Positions 1-5,068 of a stretch of DNA of 5,068 nt are shown here, one piece after another. Position numbers and translations under genes: made by a program. Under the pieces are notes generated by a model. The model was not told where the DNA came from. It saw only the letters and a list, made by a program, of their open reading frames with translations, and made no database searches. Origin of the DNA: an uncultured Bacillota bacterium (GTDB lineage: Bacteria; Bacillota_I; Bacilli_A; Erysipelotrichales; Erysipelotrichaceae); NCBI GenBank assembly GCA_949287785.1, contig CASEHR010000108.1, positions 1 through 5,068 of the forward strand, given 5' to 3'. Each line of letters begins with the position of its first letter. Positions within the stretch are counted from its first letter, which is position 1.

Positions 1-151
1 TTTTCGATAGACCATGGGCTTTCGACACTTCTTTGATGGCATCCTTGGTCGACAAGCCTTCACTGATCATCTCTTCGATCAGAATATTGATCGAACCGTA
101 ATCGACGACCTTCTCTTTATGATCGCCCTCGACGATGATGACGATCTCTCC
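1..151 (-). pseudogene. rsmI: C-terminal continuation of rsmI downstream of the in-frame stop, running off the window edge
   Basis: Reading straight on in the rsmI frame after the TAA gives 50 open codons with no further stop. They begin GEIVIIVEGD and later include AIKEVSKAHGLSK. These match the last strand and closing helices of RsmI: the family has a (K/R)GE-[IV]-V-x-[IV]-EG segment and ends with an A-[IL]-K-x-[VA]-x-K-x-x-G-[LI]-[SP]-[KR] helix. There is no frameshift, so a single base change (for example AAA or CAA to TAA) would explain the break. The segment continues past position 1, with perhaps 15-25 residues missing from view. The sequence just after the TAA, AAGGAGAG, resembles a Shine-Dalgarno site, but the nearest in-frame ATG (70-68) is too distant to use it. 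Confidence 0.85.
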
Positions 152-808
152 TTACAGGTCATCCAAAGCCATGACAACTTTTAAAGTACCCCGGATATAC
201 TCTTCGTGGATCTTGGTCAGTTCTCTGGCGATACAGACTTTGCGATCACCTAATACCTCATACATCAATTTCAAAGTACTCTCAACGCGATGAGGAGCTT
301 CATAGAAGATCATCGTATAGGGGAAGGTCAAAAGACCATTCAGTTCACTTCTGGCCTTACTGCTGCGCTCATTCAGAAAACCGTAGAAAAGATAGTGACG
401 GGCATCCATGCCGGAGGCTACCAAGGCATGAAGACCGGCACTGGGGCCGGATATCGTGACCACATTATAGCCCATGGCGATCGTCTTATTGACGATATCA
501 AAACCGGGATCGGAAATAAGCGGATAACCGGCATCGGACAAAAGCGCGATGTCGTGACCATCTTTTAATAGCGCGATGAGACCATCGCTTGACTCTCTCT
601 CGTTGAAATTGTGGTATGCCAAAAGCCGGCTTTTGATCGAAAAGCGTTCCAATAAGGTTTTAGTGACTCTGGTATCTTCGCATGCGATATAGTCGACTTC
701 TTTTAAGACCGATACCGCCCGTGGTGAAAATTCACTGAGGTTACCGATCGGCGTCGCTACCAGATACAGCGTCGCTTTATCATTTTGATAGCTCTTCTGT
801 CTTTGCAT
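152..808 (-). CDS. rsmI: 16S rRNA (cytidine-1402-2'-O)-methyltransferase RsmI, N-terminal part, cut by an in-frame stop
   Basis: RsmI uses S-adenosylmethionine to 2'-O-methylate C1402 in the decoding centre of 16S rRNA; it is a cytosolic tetrapyrrole-methylase-fold enzyme. Family motifs run in order: LYLVATPIGNL (14-24), ACEDTR (42-47), YHNFNERE (65-72), LLSDAGYPLISDPG (89-102), ISGPSAG (119-125), FYGFLNERSSKAR (141-153), FYEAPHR (168-174) and ARELTKIHEEYIRGTL (194-209). The frame stops at TAA (152-154) after 218 residues, whereas family members are usually about 270-290 residues. Codons after the stop still encode the conserved C-terminus (see 1-151). I chose ATG at 808 because Firmicute homologues begin MQRQKS-like; GTG at 811 is one codon upstream. 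The start lies inside the 3' end of ricT (29-nt overlap), so translation is probably coupled. The family assignment is secure. Whether the product is functional is unknown: this could be a pseudogene, a sequencing error or a readthrough case. Confidence 0.93.
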   Translation of the reverse strand: MQRQKSYQNDKATLYLVATPIGNLSEFSPRAVSVLKEVDYIACEDTRVTKTLLERFSIKSRLLAYHNFNERESSDGLIALLKDGHDIALLSDAGYPLISDPGFDIVNKTIAMGYNVVTISGPSAGLHALVASGMDARHYLFYGFLNERSSKARSELNGLLTFPYTMIFYEAPHRVESTLKLMYEVLGDRKVCIARELTKIHEEYIRGTLKVVMALDDL

Positions 809-1703
809 CACCTTTGACCTTCGCCGTCTTGACTTGATCAGTCGTTTTATTCTTGTTTGGTGTCTTGACGATACCCTTAGCCAGAAGATCGTCCAGAGTT
901 ATATAGATCGCACTTTCACGGTTTTCCAGTTTGCATGTCCTTGCGATGACATTCATTGAAGTCACCCGATACAAGACCCCTTCATATTCGATCTGAGCAT
1001 TGAGCTTTGGTAGACCTTTGCGCAATTCCTTATAAGCATCATCCTCATACTTGAGACAGCACATGAGTTTACCGCAATGACCGCTGAGCTTCTGGATATT
1101 TAAAGCCAAGAGCTGATTTTTGGCCATATTGATAGATACCATATCGAAATCATTGATGAACTTACCGCAACACAGTTCTCTGCCGCATGGACCGACTCCT
1201 CTTACAAGCTTGGCCTTATCGCGGGCACCGATCTGCCTGAGTTCGATCCGGCAATGGAAATTAGCTGCCAGTATCTTCAACAGTTCTCGGAAATCGACTC
1301 TTTCATCAGCGGTATAGATAAAGGTCAGTTTCGTACGGTCCAGGGTATACTCAGCCATCACCAAGCGCATGTCTAGCCCCAGCATCAATGCTTGTTTCTT
1401 ACAGAAAGCCAGTGCTTTTGTGGCATCCTCTTCATTTTCTTTATAAGCCTTCAGATCCTGTTCTGTCGCCTTACGGTCGATAAGTTTAAGATCGATCTTA
1501 TCGGAACCGGTATAGGCATCATTGCAGGCAAATGCGAAATCACCGCCGAATTCACTCTCCAAAACGACCATATCGCCTTTTTTTATCGAATGGTCTGTAG
1601 TCATAAATGTCTCTGTCTTGCCGGTCGCCTTGAAGCGGACATCCACATAGCAGATCTCTTCATCACCTGTTTCTATTGTATTCTCAATGAGTATCTCTTC
1701 CAT
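780..1703 (-). CDS. ricT: RicT/YaaT, PSP1-domain regulatory iron-sulfur protein
   Basis: The 307-residue protein belongs to the PSP1 C-terminal domain family. In Bacillus subtilis, RicT (YaaT) forms a complex with RicA and RicF that carries [4Fe-4S] clusters, promotes mRNA maturation with RNase Y, and affects sporulation, competence and biofilm phosphorelays. The signature is visible as two matched cysteine clusters, C-x4-CC at 173-179 (PCGRELCCGKF) and C-x4-CC at 210-216 (HCGKLMCCLKYED). The segment ARDKAKLVRGVG before the first cluster is also typical. ATG at 1703 is supported by AGGAGA ending 5 nt upstream and by lying 1 nt after the holB stop. The last 30 or so residues are Lys/Thr-rich and look disordered; their DNA carries the rsmI start. 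The holB-ricT-rsmI order is that of Bacillus, but yabA, yabB and yazA, which separate ricT and rsmI there, are missing. RicA and RicF partners are not in view. Confidence 0.93.
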   Translation of the reverse strand: MEEILIENTIETGDEEICYVDVRFKATGKTETFMTTDHSIKKGDMVVLESEFGGDFAFACNDAYTGSDKIDLKLIDRKATEQDLKAYKENEEDATKALAFCKKQALMLGLDMRLVMAEYTLDRTKLTFIYTADERVDFRELLKILAANFHCRIELRQIGARDKAKLVRGVGPCGRELCCGKFINDFDMVSINMAKNQLLALNIQKLSGHCGKLMCCLKYEDDAYKELRKGLPKLNAQIEYEGVLYRVTSMNVIARTCKLENRESAIYITLDDLLAKGIVKTPNKNKTTDQVKTAKVKGDAKTEELSK

Positions 1704-1704
1704 T

Positions 1705-2670
1705 TCATTCTCCTTTTTCGCTCATCATGATCCGATAAGCCAATTGATCCAATAATGACCTCTTATCATAATTATAATCGCTTTTGTGCAAAATATCTAA
1801 AACAGCTTCCAATATCATGGCAAGATTATGATCCCTAATCTTTAAAAGTGTGTTCCTGAAACTTTCGATATCCGTGTCGATATTCATCGCAGAGCTGATA
1901 TAGATGCTCATGATCATAAGATAATACTTCAGAAAGATCCTGAGATTCTCACCGTCACCCTTATAGGCTGTATAGACTTCCTTTTGATACATGATCTCAA
2001 TATGACCGGGATCATCAAGATCATCAAGGGTCTTTAAGGCGATCTCTTTGGCTTTGATGTAGTTGGCATCATCACTTGTTGTTTCGATACCCATTTCACT
2101 TATCAAAAAGGCATCGAGCCTGTCGGTACCGCTTTCGACCAGATGATCATAGGTATAGGCATTGTCGGTCCTTTTGAAAGTGATGACCTGGGCTCTGGAA
2201 ACGACGGTCTTTAGGATACGGTCAAGATGATCGGTAACCATGATCGCATATAGGTCCGGATGCGGTTCTTCGATCCGTTTTAAGATCATATTTTCGACTT
2301 TGGCACCGGTATTGTTTTCGAAGGCATTGATGATATAGACTTGTCGGCCGGCTTTTTCCAAAGCAGTCTTATCCAGACGCTCAAAAAGATCATCGATCTT
2401 GTCTTTATCGATCTTATCCTTGCTGCCGTCGATGAAGACGACATCAAAGTAGATATTCTCCCTGATCCGCCGGCAGGTATCGCACACTTCACACGCAAAT
2501 CCGCCATCACCTTCGATGATACTCTGAGCCAGAAGATATGCCGTGGCAAGTTTCATGGGATTAGGCGGGCCGGCCAAAAGATATAGATGACTCAGCTTTT
2601 CGCCTTTTAAGGCATTTTCCAATATTTTATAGACCTTGGGTTCATAGGTCCTCAATTCGTCCTTTATCAC
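1705..2670 (-). CDS. holB: DNA polymerase III delta' subunit (clamp-loader)
   Basis: Delta' is the AAA+-fold subunit of the clamp loader that, with delta and tau/gamma, loads the beta sliding clamp during chromosome replication. The length of 321 residues is typical. LSHLYLLAGPP (26-36) sits where the P-loop would be, but the loop is degenerate (GPPNPMKL), as expected for a delta' that does not bind ATP. CEVCDTC (60-66) corresponds to the zinc module, with three cysteines where the usual Cx8CxxCxxC has four. NMILKRIEEP (127-136) and VVSRAQVITF (156-165) match the conserved 'LLK-EEP' and 'SRC' segments, with Arg159 retained but Cys replaced by Ala. The start is GTG, overlapping the tmk stop (GTGA), with a strong AGGGAG site 5 nt upstream. 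Order between tmk and ricT confirms the identity over DnaX. Confidence 0.93.
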   Translation of the reverse strand: MIKDELRTYEPKVYKILENALKGEKLSHLYLLAGPPNPMKLATAYLLAQSIIEGDGGFACEVCDTCRRIRENIYFDVVFIDGSKDKIDKDKIDDLFERLDKTALEKAGRQVYIINAFENNTGAKVENMILKRIEEPHPDLYAIMVTDHLDRILKTVVSRAQVITFKRTDNAYTYDHLVESGTDRLDAFLISEMGIETTSDDANYIKAKEIALKTLDDLDDPGHIEIMYQKEVYTAYKGDGENLRIFLKYYLMIMSIYISSAMNIDTDIESFRNTLLKIRDHNLAMILEAVLDILHKSDYNYDKRSLLDQLAYRIMMSEKGE

Positions 2671-3290
2671 AAGAACTCCCTGATGATCTTATAGACGTCT
2701 TTTGTCACCTCAGCGATCGTCTTTGAAGCATCGATCGTCACGATCCGGTCCTTAAAGCGTTCCATGACGAGCTTATATCCTTCATGGACCAGAGAATGAA
2801 AGACAAGTGATTCACCATCCAGCCGATCGATATCATCGCGATTTCGCCTGATACGATCAAGTCCGGTCTTCTCATCGATATCGAAATAGATCGTCAGATC
2901 AGGAAAGTGATCATCGATCGCAAAGCGATTGAGTGCATACACCTCATCAAAACCGATCTTTCGGCCAATGCCCTGGTAAGCCAGGCTGGAATCGATAAAA
3001 CGCTCGCACAGGACCGAAGTACCCCTCTCTAAAGCCGGCAATACTTTCTGAGTCAGATGCTGGCGGCGGGCAGCCACATAAAGTAGCGCTTCGGTTTTGA
3101 CATCCATCTCCGTATTGTCCGGATCGAGGATGATCTTTCTGATATCTTCGGCAATCTTGACGCCACCCGGTTCTCTGGTGAGAATGATATCGATACCGTC
3201 ATTCTTCAATGCCTCGTATACCAAAGGCGCGATCGTACTCTTGCCGGATCCATCCGGCCCTTCCAGCGTGATAAATTTGCCCTTTTGCAT
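2667..3290 (-). CDS. tmk: Thymidylate kinase (dTMP kinase)
   Basis: Tmk phosphorylates dTMP to dTDP using ATP, an essential step in dTTP synthesis in the cytosol. The length of 207 residues is normal. The Walker A loop is GPDGSGKS at 11-18, followed by the substrate-binding TREPGG (38-43). The ERFIDSSLAYQG segment (96-107) corresponds to the family's DR[YF]xDSSxAYQG, with Glu in place of the first Asp. ARRQH (74-78) is the conserved dTMP-contacting helix, and the LID region is at about 147-161, with RIRRNRDDIDRLDG. ATG at 3290 overlaps the upstream stop by one base (TGATG), and GGAGAAG lies about 8 nt upstream, so it is translated in tandem with its neighbour. In Bacillus, tmk also heads this gene cluster. 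Confidence 0.96.
   Translation of the reverse strand: MQKGKFITLEGPDGSGKSTIAPLVYEALKNDGIDIILTREPGGVKIAEDIRKIILDPDNTEMDVKTEALLYVAARRQHLTQKVLPALERGTSVLCERFIDSSLAYQGIGRKIGFDEVYALNRFAIDDHFPDLTIYFDIDEKTGLDRIRRNRDDIDRLDGESLVFHSLVHEGYKLVMERFKDRIVTIDASKTIAEVTKDVYKIIREFL
2676..2681 (-). promoter_or_regulatory. Ribosome binding site fixing the GTG start of holB
   Basis: AGGGAG on the minus strand lies five bases before GTG at 2670, inside the last codons of tmk. The next residues fit the delta' N-terminus, so this site decides in favour of the GTG start with a GTGA overlap of the tmk stop. Confidence 0.7.
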
Positions 3291-3610
3291 CAGTTCATCT
3301 TCTCCGTATCTGGCTTGAACATACTGTCAAAAGCCTTGATTATCTGATCACGGATATATTCCATCTCATCATAAGTCAAGGTCTCTCCGCTCATATTCAT
3401 CATCTTGACTGTGACATTGCGGTTGATATCTTCGACCCGCTTCATTTCGATCCTGATCTCCTTTAAAAGTTCAAGATCCGCAAGTGACACCAAAGCTGCT
3501 ACATCTTTTCCGTCTTTTGTGATGATCACCTGGCGATCATAAACGCCGTTTTCGATCAGCTCGGCAATCTGATGATATTCGATCTTATCGGTTGTATCTT
3601 TGACCATCAT
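3290..3610 (-). CDS. Small Phd/YefM antitoxin-like protein, no toxin partner
   Basis: The protein has 106 residues. Its first half (about 11-52) resembles the Phd/YefM antitoxin fold: a helix EYHQIAELIENG, then the hairpin RQVIITKDGKDVAALVSL, then a helix ADLELLKEI. In that family the pattern is 'pVIITRxGKPVAVLVSxxDYExL', and the domain dimerises and binds its own operator. The C-terminal half (about 53-106) is charged, predicted helical and not recognised by me; in true antitoxins this part wraps the toxin. No RelE/YoeB/Doc-like toxin gene is adjacent: the neighbours are a Nudix hydrolase and tmk. ATG at 3610 overlaps the Nudix stop (ATGA) and has AGGAGA 6 nt upstream (3617-3622); a second ATG follows immediately. 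It may be an orphan antitoxin or a regulator repurposed within a core operon. The fold is a moderately supported reading, and the function is unknown. Confidence 0.72.
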   Translation of the reverse strand: MMVKDTTDKIEYHQIAELIENGVYDRQVIITKDGKDVAALVSLADLELLKEIRIEMKRVEDINRNVTVKMMNMSGETLTYDEMEYIRDQIIKAFDSMFKPDTEKMN

Positions 3611-4131
3611 AAGTTATCTCCTTTTAAATAGTAGACCAAGCATATCGTCTTGGCATCGGTTATCCGGCCATCTCTGATCATCTTTTCGATCTCTTCCAGG
3701 GTGAACTCATACACATTGATCCTTTCATCGGTATCAAGATGCTGGCCGACATATTCGCCCTCTTTCCCGTAATACAGATAGATCCGCTCACTGGAATATC
3801 CGCAAGTCGGCACCATATATCCGTACTTTTTCAGATCATTGACTTTGACGCCCAGCTCTTCACCAGCCTCCCGGACTATCGCCTCATCGGGATCTTCATC
3901 CTTTTCCAGTTTACCGGCACAGAATTCATACATATCCATCCCTTGCGCATAACGATATTGTCTGACCATATAGTAAGTACCGCGCTTGCTTTTAAGGGCA
4001 ATACAGGCTCCTCCGTTATGTCTTACCACTTCCCGTTTAGTCAATGTTCCATCATCGAGCCTCACCTCATCGAGAAAGACCCTGACTACTTTACCATCAT
4101 ATATTTCCGTACTTTTTACTTTACTTTCCAT
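3607..4131 (-). CDS. Nudix hydrolase, ADP-ribose pyrophosphatase-like
   Basis: The 174-residue protein fits the NudF/ADP-ribose pyrophosphatase group, which hydrolyses ADP-ribose and related nucleoside diphosphate sugars to AMP plus ribose 5-phosphate with Mg2+. The Nudix box GX5EX7REUXEEXGU is complete at 73-95: Gly73, Glu79, Arg87-Glu88, Glu91-Glu92, Gly94. Other family marks are the N-terminal SxEIYDGKVVRV (7-18), VRQYRYA (56-62) and YEFCAGKLE (68-76), and the post-box segment VPTCGYSSE. I chose ATG at 4131 because homologues start just before the 'EIYDGK' segment. The frame is open further, to 4215, but that would run over the divergent gene and both promoters. No proper Shine-Dalgarno precedes this ATG; a -10 box 7 nt upstream suggests a leaderless transcript. 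It is the first gene of the operon and overlaps the next by 4 nt. Substrate is inferred from family only. Confidence 0.88.
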   Translation of the reverse strand: MESKVKSTEIYDGKVVRVFLDEVRLDDGTLTKREVVRHNGGACIALKSKRGTYYMVRQYRYAQGMDMYEFCAGKLEKDEDPDEAIVREAGEELGVKVNDLKKYGYMVPTCGYSSERIYLYYGKEGEYVGQHLDTDERINVYEFTLEEIEKMIRDGRITDAKTICLVYYLKGDNL

Positions 4132-4138
4132 ACCTAAT

Positions 4139-4167
4139 ATTATAAATGATTTCCTATTTATTGCCAG
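4139..4167 (-). promoter_or_regulatory. Predicted sigma-A-type promoter of the Nudix-to-rsmI operon
   Basis: On the minus strand a perfect TATAAT lies at 4144-4139, and CTGGCA (4 of 6 matches to TTGACA) lies at 4167-4162, with an ideal 17-nt spacer. Only seven bases separate the -10 box from the ATG at 4131, so transcription should begin at or within a base or two of the start codon. The -35 lies within the spacer of the divergent promoter, so the two promoters may compete. Confidence 0.6.
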
Positions 4168-4179
4168 AAAGATTATAAT
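4151..4179 (+). promoter_or_regulatory. Predicted promoter of the divergent membrane-protein gene
   Basis: A perfect TATAAT occurs at 4174-4179, six bases before the ATG at 4186. The best -35 at 17-nt spacing is TTCCTA (4151-4156), a weak 3 of 6 match, and no TG extension precedes the -10. No Shine-Dalgarno exists between the -10 and the ATG (only GGACCC), so the message is predicted to be leaderless. The strength is uncertain because of the poor -35. Confidence 0.45.
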
Positions 4180-4185
4180 GGACCC

Positions 4186-4704
4186 ATGGAAGCAAAGATC
4201 TTGAACAAAACGCAACTGAATATCTTCGATATCATCAAAGGAAATTTCATATCACATCGCTTTTTATCGATCTTCTATGTAGCGATGTTCATCTTTTTTG
4301 TCGGATATACCTACACCAACTGGAGCTTGCTGGTCACCAATCCGCAAGCCATGGCCCTGGGCTTGGCTCTACTTCTTCTGAGCGCGTGGGTCGGCTTTTT
4401 ATGGCCTGTCATCAAAGGTATCATCTGGCTGATCCGTCTTAAAAGGAAGGCGAAGACCGGTATCCAGACCCTGGATATCCAGTTTTTCGATCTCTATCTG
4501 AAGGTCGACAACGAAACATTGGACAGCTATTACAAGTTAGAATACAAACAGATCTATAAAGTCATCGAAACCAAAGATCTTCTCATTCTGTTGTTTGGCA
4601 AAAACTTCATGTATATCAAAAAGAGCGGTTTCCAAAAGACCAATGACCTTAATAAAGTAAAAGACTATCTGGCACGACAAGGACTTGTCAAAAAGGCTAA
4701 ATAG
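4186..4704 (+). CDS. Small membrane protein with YcxB-like cytosolic tail
   Basis: The protein has 172 residues. Two hydrophobic segments are clear, at about 27-43 (FLSIFYVAMFIFFVGY) and about 55-83 (a long Ala/Leu/Trp-rich stretch), followed by a basic RLKRKAK, consistent with a helical hairpin having both ends in the cytosol. The tail from about 97 to 150 is a beta-rich pattern (IQFFDLYLKV, YYKLEYKQIYKVIETKDLLILLFGKN, FMYIKKSGF). This resembles the YcxB-like family, where a 'Y-x-x-I-x-x-[IV]-x-E-T-K-D' core is followed by an aromatic strand and an '[IV]-x-K-x-x-F' end. The role of that family is not well established. Codon use is similar to the neighbouring genes. It is transcribed away from the operon from a very short divergent region, and its TAG stop overlaps the end of the convergent gene. 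The reading frame is secure; the family call is tentative. Confidence 0.8.
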   Translation: MEAKILNKTQLNIFDIIKGNFISHRFLSIFYVAMFIFFVGYTYTNWSLLVTNPQAMALGLALLLLSAWVGFLWPVIKGIIWLIRLKRKAKTGIQTLDIQFFDLYLKVDNETLDSYYKLEYKQIYKVIETKDLLILLFGKNFMYIKKSGFQKTNDLNKVKDYLARQGLVKKAK

Positions 4705-4712
4705 TCTTTTTT
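4690..4712. terminator. Possible bidirectional intrinsic terminator between convergent genes
   Basis: AAAAAGGCT (4690-4698) can pair with AGTCTTTTT (4703-4711) through one G-U pair, leaving a four-base loop. The arms end in an A-run on one side and six Ts (4707-4712) on the other, so each strand gives a hairpin with a U-tract. The GC part is short, so the hairpin is weak. It contains both genes' stop codons. Confidence 0.35.
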
Positions 4713-5056
4713 AATATCACCAGGTCTTTGACGATCGAACCCGGCTTTTGGTAAAGACGATACAGGAAATTGAGATAATTGCCCGGAGTGATGATACCAT
4801 TCATATTCAACAGATCGATCTCCTTATTGCGGATGATATAATCCGCAAGACCGACACAATTGGTCGTGAAGACAAAATACGTCTTGAACCGTCCTTTTTT
4901 GAATTTGAACAGTTCACAATGTGTATCCCGATAGACATCACTGATATAATCATCAGCTGTCATCGGTTCATTCAGCAACTCTTGCGCATGGCTTTCACAT
5001 ATAAAGGGATAAGTGTCCTGCATCAGGTCGTTTATCCGCTTGTCGATCATCTTCAT
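4697..5056 (-). CDS. Hypothetical protein of about 119 residues, possibly 5'-incomplete
   Basis: I do not recognise this protein. From the ATG at 5056 it has 119 residues, no signal peptide and no membrane helix. It contains a mixed helix/strand sequence with an aromatic-rich centre (ELFKFKKGRFKTYFVFTT, 48-65), three cysteines (20, 47, 67) and a basic C-terminus ending ILKKTI. The frame remains open for four more codons to the window edge (S-E-D-E before the Met), and no convincing Shine-Dalgarno precedes the ATG. The true start may therefore lie beyond the window, or at the second Met (5050). Its TAG stop (4697-4699) lies inside the 3' end of the convergent membrane-protein gene, giving an 8-nt overlap. 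Codon use, with many GAT and ATC codons, matches the neighbours, which supports a real gene. Confidence 0.68.
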   Translation of the reverse strand: MKMIDKRINDLMQDTYPFICESHAQELLNEPMTADDYISDVYRDTHCELFKFKKGRFKTYFVFTTNCVGLADYIIRNKEIDLLNMNGIITPGNYLNFLYRLYQKPGSIVKDLVILKKTI

Positions 5057-5068
5057 CTCATCTTCACT

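Noticed and set aside
152..154. TAA reassigned to a sense codon in this organism
   Set aside because: Stops of the other genes here are TGA or TAG, so TAA reassignment cannot be fully excluded, but one case in one gene is better explained by mutation or error.
290..568. 92-codon plus-strand open frame
   Set aside because: It lies wholly antisense to well-conserved rsmI sequence and has no recognisable protein features, so it is a shadow.
1392..1730. 112-codon plus-strand frame with hydrophobic stretches
   Set aside because: It is antisense to ricT. The hydrophobic look comes from complementing Glu/Lys-rich codons, and there is no ribosome site.
3739..4137. 132-codon plus-strand frame
   Set aside because: It is antisense to the Nudix gene, which has a complete catalytic box, and it carries no domain signal.
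4161..4166. TTGCCA as a -35 box for the plus-strand promoter
   Set aside because: It lies only 7 nt from the TATAAT at 4174, too close for sigma-70-type recognition.
4132..4215. Extended start for the Nudix gene (28 extra codons)
   Set aside because: It would overlap the divergent gene and both -10 boxes. The added residues do not fit the family N-terminus, and homologues begin just before the EIYDGK segment.
1..5068. CRISPR array, tRNA/rRNA, insertion sequence or prophage signals
   Set aside because: The sequence is almost entirely coding with no spaced direct repeats, terminal inverted repeats, transposase motifs or cloverleaf-like segments that I could see.

Overview
The window looks like a chromosomal core-gene segment from a low-to-moderate GC member of the Bacillota (Firmicutes). 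The order tmk, holB, ricT (yaaT), rsmI on one strand matches the conserved Bacillus-type cluster tmk-yaaQ-yaaR-holB-yaaT-yabA-yabB-yazA-yabC, but yaaQ/yaaR and yabA/yabB/yazA are absent here. TGA is the stop codon of five of the operon genes, so a Mycoplasma-type code is excluded. The AGGAG-type ribosome binding sites and the RsmI N-terminus (MQRQKS...) suggest a Bacilli or Erysipelotrichia-like lineage. That placement is inference.

Layout, reading the minus strand from 4131 down to 1: a Nudix hydrolase of the ADP-ribose pyrophosphatase type, a small Phd/YefM antitoxin-like protein, thymidylate kinase (tmk), DNA polymerase III delta' subunit (holB), the Fe-S/PSP1 protein RicT, and the 16S rRNA 2'-O-methyltransferase RsmI. 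Successive genes overlap by 4, 1 and 4 nt, then have a 1-nt gap, then overlap by 29 nt, so this is almost certainly one translationally coupled operon. It joins nucleotide metabolism (Nudix, Tmk), replication (HolB), RNA processing/development (RicT) and ribosome modification (RsmI). The most striking anomaly is in rsmI: an in-frame TAA at 152-154 interrupts the gene, and the conserved C-terminal part continues in the same frame to the window edge.

On the plus strand, 4186-4704 encodes a two-helix membrane protein resembling the YcxB-like family, divergent from the operon. The 54-bp gap between them carries two oppositely oriented TATAAT boxes. Each lies only 6-7 nt from its start codon, which predicts leaderless transcripts in both directions. 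From the right edge, an unrecognised minus-strand gene (4697-5056, possibly continuing beyond the window) converges on the membrane-protein gene. Their stop codons overlap inside a small A/T-flanked hairpin that may be a bidirectional terminator.

I found no RNA genes, insertion sequences, CRISPR arrays or long repeats, and no non-coding stretch above about 60 bases. I see no clear new multi-gene system. The items worth a second look are the broken rsmI, the double leaderless promoter, the toxin-less antitoxin-like gene inside a core operon, and marked GATC enrichment.
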